Shown: one piece after another, positions 46,501 to 57,244 of the stretch
Layout of the letters: each line of letters starts with the position of its first letter
Position numbering within the stretch: position 1 is the stretch's first letter
Assembly (NCBI GenBank): GCA_017654935.2
Contig: CM065710.1
Span: 11,442,415-11,506,414 of the forward strand
Source: Phymorhynchus buccinoides
Lineage: Eukaryota; Mollusca; Gastropoda; Neogastropoda; Raphitomidae
Direction of reading: 5' to 3'
DNA: 64,000 nt
Position numbers and translations under genes: made by a program
The notes under the pieces: generated by a model
Database searches by the model: none
What the model saw: only the letters and a program-made list of their open reading frames with translations
What the model was told of the DNA's origin: nothing

Positions 46501-48626
46501 TAATGTAAGAGTCTGTTTGATTCTAAGATATTGATGCCAAGGAATTTTAGAATTTGGACAAAGTGATGCTAAACAACAGGAAAAAACTACCTAGCTCTCC
46601 AATAAACGCTAAATTTATAGCCTTTTTATGAACCTCTAAAATGTTGAAAAAATTGTGCTGGATATGGTTCATGCTGTATTTTTTGAAAGGCATTGGAGAA
46701 AACTTTTCATAAGTTAAAGTTGTCATCTAAGTTATGGTAAATGGTGCAAGCCAAACATCTGCCGCCATAAGTTAATATGGCGAGATGAGACTATCAAATA
46801 GTTTTAAAAGAACCTGAACGTTTATGTTTTTCATTTCTAAACATTCTTTAAGGATATATGTTGCTTAATTTCCGTGCGCTAAGAGCTCCAGATGCTATAA
46901 GTTTTTCCTGATGTAGGAAATAATTCCTAGGTACTTGTACTGATCTGTCGTTTCAATAATGTTTGTGGCCACATCTAAAAAATGTTTAGTTTTGGGGTCT
47001 GTCTTTGGAAACTATTAACACTTTAGTTTTCTCATTGTTATGTGTATACCCACTCTTACCAATACAAGTGCAATTATCAAGTTTTAATTGTAACCATGCT
47101 TAGATGTTGCAGAAGTACGAGGTCATCTTGCATAGAGTAAAGAAGATATACATTAATTCTGATTGACTTATTTTTGGTGATCTACGTCTGGAAACCACTT
47201 AATTCTATCATTAATAATATATTAATAATGTCGGGCTTACGAGCTTCTTGTATAATTCTCTTCGTACATAATGGAGTGCCGGCAATCCCGTTCTTGTGGA
47301 TGAGCAAATTTGGGCATTTGTGTGCATACTTTTTGAATCAGATAAAACATTTACCTTGAATACCTATTTTTGTAATTTTATCAAGTAGCCTTCGTGTGAT
47401 ATGTTATCGAATGCTTTGAAAATCAACAAAAGCATGCATATAATCTACTGTTACGTGATTTAAGGTATGTTCTACTATACTGGTTGAAAATGAGAATATT
47501 ATCTGAAGTCCTATGGTCCTTTCTAAACCAGCTTGTTCTTTGCTAGCAGATTGTTTGTTCTAAGTAATCATTTATTCGCGGAGTATTTAGTATTGACATA
47601 ATACAATTACCTAGCGAAACAGTTAAGCGTGAGCCTCTTGTAGTTGCGGGGTTTGATTTATCCCTCCTTTATGTATGGGAGATATGCCTTTCTTCCACAT
47701 ATCTGGATATGGAATTTCAGATATAATTGAATATGTTTTTAATGTGGGCAACAAATTCTGAAGTGCAGCTTTTAGAAATTCATTTCTAATCATCTGATCC
47801 AGGAGATTTGTTATTTTTAAACTTTTCTAATAGCTTTAGTTATTTCTTTATCTGTTAATATCATAATCTAAATATGACTATCGATATTAGTTTTCAATAG
47901 ATCTATATCATTTTTATACACTTTCTTGAGTACATCAATTACTACAGATTCTTTGTTCGCCTTTCGACTTGTTTTCCCAGAAGTTCTTCCAGAGAGCAAT
48001 CCACTTTTTAAAACTGGAATAGATTGTTTTTGTTCTGGTTGTCCATGGTCGTAGTTCTTTTACTGTTTTTCCAAAGTGCGTTTGGGTTATAGTCAAGTTT
48101 GTTTAAAAATCTAATAGTTTTGCTTATATGCTTTTTTCTTTTTCTTAATTATTTTGTTATATATTTTCCTTGCATAAAAAATATTTTTGATGTAGTGTTG
48201 GCTAAATGGACTTCTAATTATGCAATTTAATAAAGATTTGGTTCTTTACGTTTATTTCGCATTTCTTGTCAAACCATTTTTTATTTTGTACTTTTCCTTT
48301 TCTTCCCGTTTCTTTTTATCTATAAGTTAAGCTTCCTTTACCGACATCCTGTAACAGTTGTGTAAAGTCTTCTACTACATTATTTATTGGTAGCGGGAGG
48401 AAAGTAAGGTTCTTAGCATCTGCTTTAAGAATGTCATTAATCTTTTCATACGTGTTTTTGTCTGAAGACGTGAGGGCCTTTTGAAGTTTTGCCTAGAGTT
48501 TTCATCCCAAAAGAAAGTAATATTTTCGCTCTCCCCCCCCCCCTCCCCCCATTTTACATGTTTTTTTCATGTTCATTATGTTTGGTTTCTCTATGTGTTT
48601 TGCCTCCTGTTTCATAGTAATTTTCT
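46501..48626 (-). pseudogene. LINE reverse transcriptase domain, frameshifted
   Basis: AT-rich region with no long frame. Short minus-strand fragments show RT blocks in order: a GISPIHKGG / NYKRLTLNCFAR segment near 47600-47700 and MHAFVDF followed, one frame off, by KAFDNISHEGYLIKL near 47370-47450. The order agrees with the endonuclease upstream. Several shifts and stops make it dead. The 3' end is lost in the gap. Confidence 0.75.
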
Positions 48627-49490
48627 TTAGTGACGTAATGATTTATCTTTAATGATATTGGACAATGATCTGAATAAGCTGTTAAATCGTGAACTTTCCA
48701 TATTGATTACATCATTCAATAAGTCTTGAGAGCATAATAAGTAATCAACAACGCTACATCCTTTGGGTGTGTAACAAGTATATCGACCTTGTAAGTCGCC
48801 AAGTGTTCTGCCATTGAGAATACTCATGTTACAGTCAATACATATAAATGTGAGTTTCCTACCAAGTTTTTGGACACAACTGTCCATAGAACATCTGTCA
48901 TTTACTGTATTAAACGAATAATGCTCAGGTAGTGGATATGTATTATTTTCCTTGTCCATTTGGATGTAGTCAGGAATCGTGCCTGACCTTGCATTAAAGT
49001 CTCCGCACAAAATTACTTGTTCATTGCTGGATAGATTAATTAGATCAGCTTCGACTTTGTCCCATATACTGCTCGTAAAATCTTTACCAAAAGAGGAATG
49101 TTCTGGGGGTATATACACACATCCTATGTATGTTTGGTTTGTATGTCCCTCTTTTTGCATTCTCAACCAAGCTATATCACTGTTATTTGGGGGTAGAATC
49201 TTAACAAACTTTCTTAAGTTTTGTTTGATAAAAATCGATATACCCCCTGAAGACTTTTGAGCCTTTGCACGCTTGGGACGACAATAATGTATTCCTGGGG
49301 CGAAGTCTGCAAAATGTACCTTGCATGCAGTTTCATTGTCAAGGTGTGTCTCTTGCAGAAAGACTATATCATATTCTGATATAAATATAATCACATCATT
49401 TTCTTCTAATTTATTTATCTTTTGTCCATCAATGGTTTCTTTAAATCCCTTTACATTCCATGAAAGTATCTTTAAATTGTCAAGTTTCAT
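48627..49490 (-). pseudogene. LINE AP-type endonuclease domain, frameshifted near its end
   Basis: From ATG at 49490: LKILSWNVKGF (Asn), YDIVFLQETHL (Glu), GGISIFIKQN, YIGCVYIPPEHSSFG, VILCGDFNAR (Asp-x-Asn) and CSVVDYLLCS. The terminal SDH motif is present (HDLTAYSDHCPI, about 48690-48655) but in another frame, so one base was gained or lost after MESS. The domain nicks target DNA for target-primed reverse transcription; this copy should be inactive because the pol frame breaks here. Confidence 0.9.
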
Positions 49491-49554
49491 TGTACGTTAA
49501 ATAAGGTGTGTGTTTGGTAGTGATTGAAAGCATTATATTGTTATACAGTGAAAA

Positions 49555-50640
49555 TTAATCACAGTGCATGTAATCATGCACATTTTCATAATATCTGTCA
49601 CGGCTGTCCCCTCTGTGAACCCTTGAGTGATGCCAGTCGTCAAGGTAGTTTTGAGGGTGAAAGCCTTTCTCCTGTTGTCCATGACTGCGGAAGAGTAAGT
49701 CATATCTATGACTGTTTCCGTCGTTGTCGCGCCTTCTGCTTCTGTAGTCCCCTGGTTCTTGCCGGTCGTCATGGTAGTATTGAGGATTGAAGGACACATT
49801 TTCCCTCTCCATGTTGTCCATGACTGCGGAAGGGTAAGTCATATATATGACTGTTTCCGTCGTTGTCGCGCCTTCTGCTTCTGTAGTCCTCTGGTTCTTG
49901 CCGGTCGTCATGGTAGTATTGAGGATTGAAGCGTTTTTCATTGTGTCCATAGCTGCGATAGTGTTGACCGTTTCTGATATCGTTCCCGTTTTTGTCATGG
50001 CTTCTTCTGTTGTCGTCATGGTAGTTTTGAAGATTGTTGCGTGTCTCATGTTGTCCGTAGCTTCTATGTTGTGGACCATTTCCATAAGCTTCTCTATTTC
50101 TGTCGTCACTTCTTCCCCTGTTGTCGTCACTGCAGTCTTGAGGATTGGAACCATCTTCATGCTGTCTACTACTGTAATAGAAATGGCCAACTCTCTTTCT
50201 GTCGTGGCTTCTTCCTCTGTTGTCGTCATGGAAGTTTTGAGGTGTTGTAGCGGTTTTCATGCTGCCTACTGCTGCGAAAGTGTTGGTAATTTAAAACAAG
50301 AAAAAAAAAAAAAAAAAAAAAATTTGTGATCATCTCTGTTTCTGTTGTGGCTTCTTCCTCTGTTGTCGTTATGGAAGTTTTGAGGGTTGTAGCGGTTTTC
50401 ATGCTGGTCATAGTTGCGGTGACTTGCACTATTTCTGTGACCATTTTCATAGGCTCCGCTTGTATAAGTTTGGCTTTTGTTGTACTGGTTGTTTTTTGCG
50501 TTCTGCGTGTGCAGTGTTATGCCTGGGTTTGTCCTCGTGAAACAGTACACTAGGCCTTCTGTTGTTTGTTTCTCGATCCTTTCTGTGTTGATAGTTGTTT
50601 GTGACTGTACTTCCTTTTTCGTCGTCTGAGCTGTCATATG
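49555..50640 (-). pseudogene. ORF1 C-terminal repeat region (HDDNRGR repeats), with poly-A insertion
   Basis: About seven units of 101-143 bp, marked on the plus strand by tgtcgtcatgg/cggtcgtcatgg at 49629-50363. The minus strand reads NPQNFHDDNRGRSHDRNR-like repeats rich in Asn, Asp, Arg, His and Tyr. An A/T run at 50290-50322 and shifts between units break it. Such Arg/Asn-rich tails fit an RNA-binding role, which is inference. Confidence 0.7.
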
Positions 50641-52231
50641 AGGTCTTTTCCAGCGATTCTCTCTGGAGACTTGGTGTTTTTCTTGCCGAATCTTGCTGGT
50701 TGGATCTGTGGTTTGTTCGTTTGATGTGTTTCTTTTGCTTTTGCCTTTGCCATAGGATGCTATGAACCCGTCGTCCTATGTTTCCTGCCAGAAGTCCAGA
50801 CCCTCTCTCATTCGGGTGAATCTCATCATGCATGATGTTTTCTTTGTTCTTCAAGTTGTCATGCTGAAGGAAGGACACTTCTTTTGATTTCAGGTTTGCA
50901 AATACCATAGCACTGTACACCTCTTTTTTGCCATCTAACATTTCATCGAGCGTCCCCCTTGGGATGACGTTGCTGATGACAACTTGTGATTTGGGGCACT
51001 GCTTTTTGATATTTGTAACGCATTTGGTCATCTTCTTGCTGGCCTTGTTGGCTGAGCTTTTCTTGAGATTGTTTATTCCAAGATGCAAGAGAATGACGTC
51101 AGGGTCTTGACCATCCTGTAACCTGAGCTTACTACACTCCTCAATGGTTGGTGCTTTCGTCATGTTTGTCTTTAAACCATACGACTTGCCCAGGCGTTCT
51201 GGGTCGATGCCCCTCAGAACTGAGTCATGAATTACACGAAGGCTTGGGAGGTTTTCATCTTGTTCTCCTTCAGTATGGCTTGTTTTGTCATCTGAGTCAG
51301 TGCTACTGACGTCACTGACACTGTCTGACTCAATGATGTGACATTCACGCGCCTGAGTGTGTTGTGCCGTGTTTGGGCTGCATTTCCTTTGTGATGTTTC
51401 CTTATGTCCAGTCCTTTCTTTTTCTTCCTTTGAGGTGGGTATTTGGTGCGTTGAATTGGTGGGTGTTGTGGTACCAAATTTGTAATTGTGCTCTTTGGCT
51501 GGTGTTTGTTCATGGCCATCTGTTGTCTGATTGGCTCTATCTTGGGTAGGTGCATCCTTGCTGTTACCAATTTGATGCTCAAGTTTGTTTTGTATACTGT
51601 GTATCAGTTGCGCAAATCCATCTCCCCTTATTCCATCCGATTTTTGTGACTGTTCTGTGAGATTTATGACTGCTTTCTCAAGGTTTTGTAGGATGTTTTC
51701 TGTTTTTTGGTTGTGCACTTCAAGCAGTGCACACAAAGTGCTGTCATTTGTGCTTTTGCTTGTTGCATCTTCTTGTTGGGGTTTGTCTTTTCGTCCTGCA
51801 GCTATTATCTCTTCTTCTATTTGATCATCGTGTAGTGACTGTGCACAAAGTTCACATGTGTATTTTCTTTGTGTCTTGGCGAAGATGCAAACTTGATATA
51901 TGGGTAGCTTAGTGCAGGAGTAATGGATCTTCTGATTGCAGTCTGCACATTTCAGTGATTTCTCAGTGTTCTTTTCTTTGCAGAAGCACTGTACGTCTTT
52001 TTTGAGTTGATGCCTTTGCGTCATTGACACTTGCGTCATAATCTAAATCTCTTGCATCACAGTTTGTTCCATTTTCTGTTTTTGACATGCTGTTGCTTTC
52101 AACTGTCCCACTGACCTCTTTTTCTGGTTCATTCGTCAGCGGAATGTCATCCCATTCTCCGTAAACCACTGGGTCAGGGAAACCAGCTCGTTTCATGGCC
52201 TCTTTTGCCGCAGCCATTGTGGCGTAGCCTT
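50447..52231 (-). pseudogene. LINE ORF1: end of hybrid-binding domain, PHD-like finger, SGNH-esterase-like domain
   Basis: The frame starting YATMAAAKEAMKRAG ends the N-terminal domain and continues GEWDDIPLTNEP. A one-base shift near a run of six A (about 52000) moves to the 530-codon frame with a Cys/His finger (CFCKEKN, CADCNQKIHYSC, CELC; C4HC3-like), a charged linker, and a domain with IHDSVLRGI, ILLHLGINNL, VVISNVIPRG and DEIHPNERG, matching SGNH/GDSL blocks I, III and V (Ser and Asp-x-x-His). Esterase-like ORF1 proteins are known in CR1-type LINEs. It is a pseudogene because of the shift and the LTR insertion. Confidence 0.85.
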
Positions 52232-52449
52232 TGTGGTAAGAGCCAAGGGAAGGGGGGGGTAATTAGGAAGATAGGGGGCAGGTCGGAGAGAGAGGCGAGA
52301 ACGAGGCTGGGGGGACGCGAGGACAGACCTAAGAGAGAGGCCGGGTCACGACGACGTGTGAAGAAAGTAAGTCCCCGATGTAGTCGTTAGAGTAGGACTA
52401 TGGGGGGTGGGGGGGAAGTAGTTAGTAGAGCTGAAGTGAAAATACTTCA
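52232..52449 (+). repeat. 5' LTR
   Basis: 218 bp, TG...CA ends, purine-rich (ggagagagaggcgagaacga). It reads the same as 56799-57016 at every base I compared. Confidence 0.95.
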
Positions 52450-52451
52450 AA

Positions 52452-52464
52452 TGGCGTCGCCGAC
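52452..52464 (+). promoter_or_regulatory. Putative tRNA primer-binding site
   Basis: TGGCGTCGCCGAC begins two bases after the LTR. TGG complements the CCA end of a tRNA. Which tRNA cannot be named without a search. Confidence 0.55.
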
Positions 52465-53537
52465 AAAATTTTAGTCCCCAAATTTGAGCGAACAAATTGT
52501 TAGTTTAAGTTTTGGCATTTTTATTTTTATCCAAAACCGGTTCGATTTCAGTTGCCAACGACTTCGTCGCTTCGATTTGCAATGAATTGTTGATCGTAAA
52601 TTTGAGGGGTTTTTTTTATTGAAAAGGTTTGGTAAATATTATGAGGGGTCAATTCGAGTAAAGTAGGGTGGGTTTTATTGATGAATTTTCGGAAATTGAG
52701 AAATTTTATTGAAAATTGGATTTTCATAGGAAGAAAAGTAAGGAGAGGAGCAGACGACATTTGGAGATGCGGCGCGAAAATGATGCCTCGTTTTGATGTT
52801 TAATATTTTTGGCCAATGGGCGTCCGCCAGAGAGAAGAAAAAGAAAAGATGTCCGTCATAAACAACGTAGTGCCTGGAAGGGGGAGGGGGGGGGGTTCGT
52901 CGATTGAACCCGTCGATTGTGGATGTTGACTTTTCTTGCAGGAATTGGTTTCGTTTTGGGAATGCAATGAGAGTATATGAGGAGCCATAATGGTCAGCTT
53001 TTGACCATGGGCCCTTAAGGAAAAGAAGAAATATTAATAAAATTAGGAAGTCGGTGTTTGTGAAACAACATTGACGAGGCAGAGAGGAGGAAGGTGGGTT
53101 TTTTGTTTTTGCTTGGGCTTGATTTTGTTCAATTTCGTTCTGTTTGCTGCATTGTTTTGTGAATGATGAATTGTTTCCAAACGATAGATTAATTTAACAA
53201 AAACATAAATAAATAAAAATTACCATGGTGGAATTAAAAAAAAATAAATAAATAAATAAATAAATAATAATAATTTCTTTTTTAGACATGCTCTTGAATC
53301 TGTGTAGGATCGTGGGGAGTGTTATTAACATTGACTGGATTAAGGGTGACATAGATATTACTGGGGTCTAGGCCACCTGGTCAACTGCATCTCTGTTGAG
53401 ATTTGTGTTATTCTATTTTTACTGGGATTGGGTCCACAATCATGTCTGGATGGTATTATTTTAACCTTTGAAGGATTCACCATACTGTTGTTTGTTGATT
53501 AAACTTGGAGTACTGCAAATTTTCACTAGTATGAGTG

Positions 53538-53568
<31 letters not shown>

Positions 53569-54080
53569 GGGTGGGGGGGGGTAAGGGGTTGCCTCTATTT
53601 TTACCTAATCCATTTTCTAACTGCAGTTACAGTTTACATCAGACTTGAATTTTTACTCCTCTGTAACTCGTCAGCTCTTTACGAGTGGGATAAAGATAAG
53701 AATTGGCCGTTCAAGTTTTTATCTAAACGAGTATTTTTAATTTGTATTGGGAAAGTACACCCTGGTATAATTAACTAATTTTATCCAACTCCAGGTTTCA
53801 TCGTAGACAAACTAGGTATGTTAGTAGTCCTCTAAAAACACAATTTAAAAATTAAAAAATGTACTCCACTCATGATCCTACACATAAAAATAATAAGATA
53901 AAGAGCAAATAAAATTTAGTAAACATTAATATTTGACAGCACATTCCACTATGTTTTAGCAAGCTAAAAGGAGGGAGTCTCCTTTATTGAGTGCACTTCA
54001 GCTAAGCAAGGCTACTTTCTATAATATTTATTACCCTGGGCTTGTATCTCAAGGTTTTTTGGGATATATCTCATGCTTTG
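52465..54080 (+). other. 5' untranslated interior of the LTR element
   Basis: No coding similarity. It holds poly-A runs at 53229-53270 and 53538-53568 and AT-rich DNA, and occupies the place where gag would be. Confidence 0.6.
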
Positions 54081-54082
54081 AC

Positions 54083-54244
54083 ATGAGTCCTAGTATGAAC
54101 AGGGTATGGAGGCAGAGGTTCAGGCAGACCATCAGGGCCTTGAGGGAGGTGGACCCGGGGGCACCATTGACTCCTTTTGAGTCAACACGTGCTGATCTGG
54201 CAAGTGAGGAACCGGGGACTTCAGGGGGACAAGGGGGTGGGTGA
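54083..54244 (+). CDS. Small upstream reading frame of the LTR element
   Basis: From ATG 54083: MSPSMNRVWRQRFRQTIRAL, then a Pro/Gly/Thr-rich end and a stop at 54242. The frame is open further up to 53987 without an ATG. It overlaps the TatD-side frame, which is open from 54191, by about 50 bp in a -1 arrangement (as gag and pol often are). Function unknown; it may be the start of the nuclease protein if a frameshift or splice joins them. Confidence 0.4.
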   Translation: MSPSMNRVWRQRFRQTIRALREVDPGAPLTPFESTRADLASEEPGTSGGQGGG

Positions 54245-54264
54245 AGAAGCTGAAGTTTAAAAAA

Positions 54265-55469
54265 ATGTTGAAGAAGCGTGAGGCACAGCTACGGGTCACA
54301 CCAGTGCAGAGTGACCTACAGGTTGTGGACTTGACGGGGAAGGGAAGTATAGGAACTCGGGAGGTTGTAGCGGTGGAAGCCAATCTAGCGGAAAGTATGG
54401 CATCAGTGCGCTTGGTTGAAAACAAGGGGGAGAAAGGAATGGAAATGGAGGATGGGACCGAGGGGAGGAGAGAGGCAAGTAAGCCATTCCTATATGATGC
54501 ACATTTTCATTTGGACAGGACGTTTGAGAGGGTAAGGGCTTCAGCAGGTATCGGTTCGGTTAATGACCAAACAGGGAAACTGAACTTCAATCTGTCAGCC
54601 CTACTGCAGGAGAGTGGTAGACCCGAGCCGATGAATGTCCAACTGCGGGGGGGTGTGGCTTGCTTCTGTGATGAGGTCTTCATCAACCACATTTGTGAAA
54701 ATAAAGACCTACAAGACCACTTGAGCAGTCAGACCAACTGCTGGTATGCTTTTGGCATACATCCCAAGAGTGCAGTCAAACTACTTCGGAATGGGGATAA
54801 GCAGGCAAGGAAGGTGATCGACTCGGTCCAGACTCTCCTGCAGATGCCAAATGCTGTAGCTTTAGGCGAGTTAGGCTTTGATTTCTCAGGGCCTACAAGT
54901 CCTAAACTACAGGAGGAACATTATGGCAGGAGCAACTCCTAAGGATGGTCCTTACGGCATCCAAGGAAAAGCTCCGAGAAGGGATCCCCATAGTGATCTA
55001 TGCTAGGGAGGCCAAGGGCGCTCACAACACGGTGGGGCTAGGAGGTCGGGGTACGGCCAACGAAGAAACCATCCGGATTCTTCAGCAGTATGTGGGTCCT
55101 CAGCACAGGATCTACGTACACTGTTTCCGTGGGGGAATTGAGGAGATTCGGAGATGGACCGAAGCTTTCCCGGAGGTGGTGTTTGGCCTGGTCCCTAGCG
55201 AGGATTTCACTTCGGGGGAGGTCCTGAAGGAGCTATTCCTAAAAGGAAAGCTGCTGTTGGAGACAGATGCCCCATATTTCACCGCTACAACTCCCGTTAA
55301 GGAAGAGTTTAGTACACCATATGGGGTTGCAAGGGTGCTCACCAGAGTAATGGCAAGGTTGCCTTTGCTCGAAGTCGGAGAGGGCAGATCCCGGAAACCC
55401 TCGTTGGCAGAAGTGGTGAATAGGGTCAATAGGACCTTTTGGGGGCTTTTCCGGAACATCCCTCAATGA
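54265..55469 (+). pseudogene. TatD-family metal-dependent nuclease (TATDN-like), one apparent frameshift
   Basis: TatD enzymes are TIM-barrel metal-dependent DNases. From ATG 54265: a basic leader (MLKKREAQLR), a variable stretch, then PFLYDAHFHLDRTF (His-x-His), NCWYAFGIHPKSA, AVALGELGFDFSG (Glu; usual form GEIGLD) and LQEE, where the frame shifts by -1 near 54915 (EEHYGRSNS and stop against ETLWQEQLLRM). The second frame gives GIPIVIYAREAKG, RIYVHCFRGGIEE (His), KLLLETDAPYF (Asp) and STPYGVARVL. The His normally in VIHxR is Tyr here, so one metal ligand looks lost. The core is full length for TatD (~300 residues). It sits alone between LTRs. It could be a captured host gene, or part of a known but unfamiliar element family. 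Confidence 0.9.
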
Positions 55470-55499
55470 AGATGAAGGGCAAGGCAAACAGGGTTCCCA

Positions 55500-56798
55500 C
55501 AATTAGTTTTTGTAGGGAAACAATCAATAATAAAGTAAAGTTAAACATGTAAAACATCAGACATGTGTTTAAAATAAAAATAATAATTGTTTAATCAAGT
55601 GATTGAGGGGCTATTTTTAATTTGATATGCCATGTATGGGTACTTAGCAAAACATTAAGTACTAATAGTGACCTGTCTAGGACTGGTTGTTGAATATATG
55701 CTTTAATTTTGGCTGGGTTTCTTCTGGTTTTCTTGGGGCCGATTTTCAAGATTCCAAGTGCAATCCCTATACTAACATGCAGTGTTGGGTGTACTACTGG
55801 GGGTCAACTCGGATGGAAGTTGTAATACATTGGGTGATTTTCTAATGTTTCACTTAATTTTGTAGTGGGAATCCTGGATAGTGCAGGTAGCTCTTTGAAT
55901 CTCACCTTGGTTTCACCATTTGGCTGCTTTAGAGCTATGAATTTGAGGCAGTACCCTCGGCATGGTTTGCCAGGTTGAGGGGGGCCTTGAAATCGCGGGC
56001 TCTTTTGAGAGGGAAAGGATGGGGGGGGTTTGGGAATTGGCGGTCTTAGAGCTATGAATTTGAGGCAGTACCCTCGACTCGGCATGGTTTGCCGGGATGA
56101 GGGGGGCCTTAAAATCGCAGGCTCTGAGAAGTAGGGAGGGGCTGGGGAAAAAGGAAGGGAGGTTCGGGAAAAGGGAAGGGAGGAATGGGAAGAGGGTAGG
56201 GAGAGGCTGGGAAAAAAAGAAGGGAGGTTCGGGAAAAGGGAAGGGAGGAATGGGAAGAGGGTAGGGAGAGGCTGGGGAAAAGGGAAGGGAGGTTCGGGAA
56301 AAGGGAAGGGAGGTTTGGGAAAAGGGAAGGGGGGAGGAGGTTTGGGGGAATGGGAAGAAGGGGGGAGGCTGGGGGTGGGGCTAGTAAAATTGTTCGATTT
56401 GGTTCTCTTTCTGTGGACTCCTTTGTAGAGGGGTCTGCAGCGTAGGAAGAGAATTTTTATGATGTATTTTCTTGTGGTTAGTGGGGAAATCCTTTGTAGA
56501 GGGTTTCTCCTCATTAAGATTTGTTAATGTATTAATTAATGAAGGGAGTTTTTGATGGGACAGTGGACTTGGTTTTACAAGTTCGAAGATTATGAAGGGT
56601 TGTTGTTGCATTGGAGAGTTATTGAATTTGGTGTTGTGTTAAAAGAAGTTGTTGCGTTTGAGAGTTATTGAATTTGGTGTTTTGTTAAAGGAACTTAGTA
56701 GCGTTGGGGAGTTCGTGGATTTATTAAATAGGTTTAGTTTTTAAGGGGTTTTGAGCTATGGGATGGGAGGGGAAACCTAAAAAGTAAAGGGGGGAGAG
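55500..56798 (+). other. 3' interior of the LTR element, with GA-rich tandem repeats
   Basis: A ~117-bp block with gctatgaatttgaggcagta occurs twice (55933 and 56051). From 56110 to 56370 runs a tandem of gggaagggaggttcggga-type units. The long proline-rich frame on the opposite strand comes from this skew and is not a gene. Confidence 0.8.
56779..56798 (+). promoter_or_regulatory. Polypurine tract
   Basis: aaaaagtaaaggggggagag directly precedes the 3' LTR (one T inside), the usual plus-strand primer site. Confidence 0.8.
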
Positions 56799-57016
56799 TG
56801 TGGTAAGAGCCAAGGGAAGGGGGGGGTAATTAGGAAGATAGGGGGCAGGTCGGAGAGAGAGGCGAGAACGAGGCTGGGGGGACGCGAGGACAGACCTAAG
56901 AGAGAGGCCGGGTCACGACGACGTGTGAAGAAAGTAAGTCCCCGATGTAGTCGTTAGAGTAGGACTATGGGGGGTGGGGGGGAAGTAGTTAGTAGAGCTG
57001 AAGTGAAAATACTTCA
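56799..57016 (+). repeat. 3' LTR
   Basis: 218 bp, same sequence as the 5' LTR; followed by CCTT of the target duplication. Confidence 0.95.
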
Positions 57017-57180
57017 CCTTTATGGCTAGCCTTTGGGTAGCCGTTTACTGATTGCGATGCCTGATTCCAGTTTTCGAAAATCCCAGTTACTCTACCGCAA
57101 CTTACTGCGTAAATTTTCCTTCCTTGTCGTTTTGCTTTCGAGTTGTTGCAAGATATTATCGCTATATCTTCATTTGACAT
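57017..57180 (-). pseudogene. LINE ORF1 N-terminus: Cauli_VI / RNase H hybrid-binding-like domain
   Basis: From ATG at 57180: a short leader, then KIYAVSCGRVTGIFENWNQ and VNGYPKASHKG, the pattern of the hybrid-binding domain of eukaryotic RNase H1 and caulimovirus translational activators (YAVxxGRxxGIYxxWxxxxxxVxGYPxAxxKxF). The end of the domain lies on the other side of the LTR insertion at 52231. Confidence 0.85.
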
Positions 57181-57244
57181 TCTGTTTTTGAATTTCTTTT
57201 ACCGAGCTTGTATCAGTTGTTTCTCATCGTCGCCATTGTCCCGG

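Larger units (their letters stand above)
52232..57016 (+). mobile_element. LTR retroelement without gag-pol, carrying a TatD-like nuclease gene
   Basis: LTRs at 52232-52449 and 56799-57016, both 218 bp, start TGTGGTAAGAG, end AATACTTCA and appear identical. CCTT flanks both sides (52228-52231, 57017-57020), a target duplication of 4 bp, or 5 if a shared T is counted. Two bases after the left LTR comes TGGCGTCGCCG, where a primer-binding site should be; right before the second LTR lies the polypurine tract aaaaagtaaaggggggagag. This fixes plus orientation. The 4.35-kb interior shows no protease, RT, RNase H or integrase. It has a TatD-family frame, a short upstream frame and a GA-rich 3' region. 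It is non-autonomous and very recent. Confidence 0.92.
46501..57200 (-). mobile_element. Non-LTR retrotransposon, split by an LTR element
   Basis: Reading 5' to 3' on the minus strand: ORF1 N-terminus (57180-57017), interruption 57016-52232, ORF1 rest (52231-49555), endonuclease (49490-48627), decayed RT (48626-46501), then the gap. The two ORF1 parts join across the 4-bp target duplication without loss of frame. The whole element is about 6 kb, typical for a LINE. Confidence 0.9.

Noticed and set aside
44930..46534. Three long overlapping frames of 477-534 codons
   Set aside because: They are translations of a CA-rich minisatellite and continue through 500 unknown bases; no protein is supported.
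48979..49260. Plus-strand frame of 93 codons
   Set aside because: Shadow of the minus-strand LINE endonuclease.
53987..54082. Upstream extension of the small frame in the LTR element
   Set aside because: No ATG before 54083 in this frame; the start would have to be TTG.
55804..56514. Proline-rich minus-strand frame of 236 codons
   Set aside because: It is the antisense of GA-rich repeats inside the plus-oriented LTR element; no domain.
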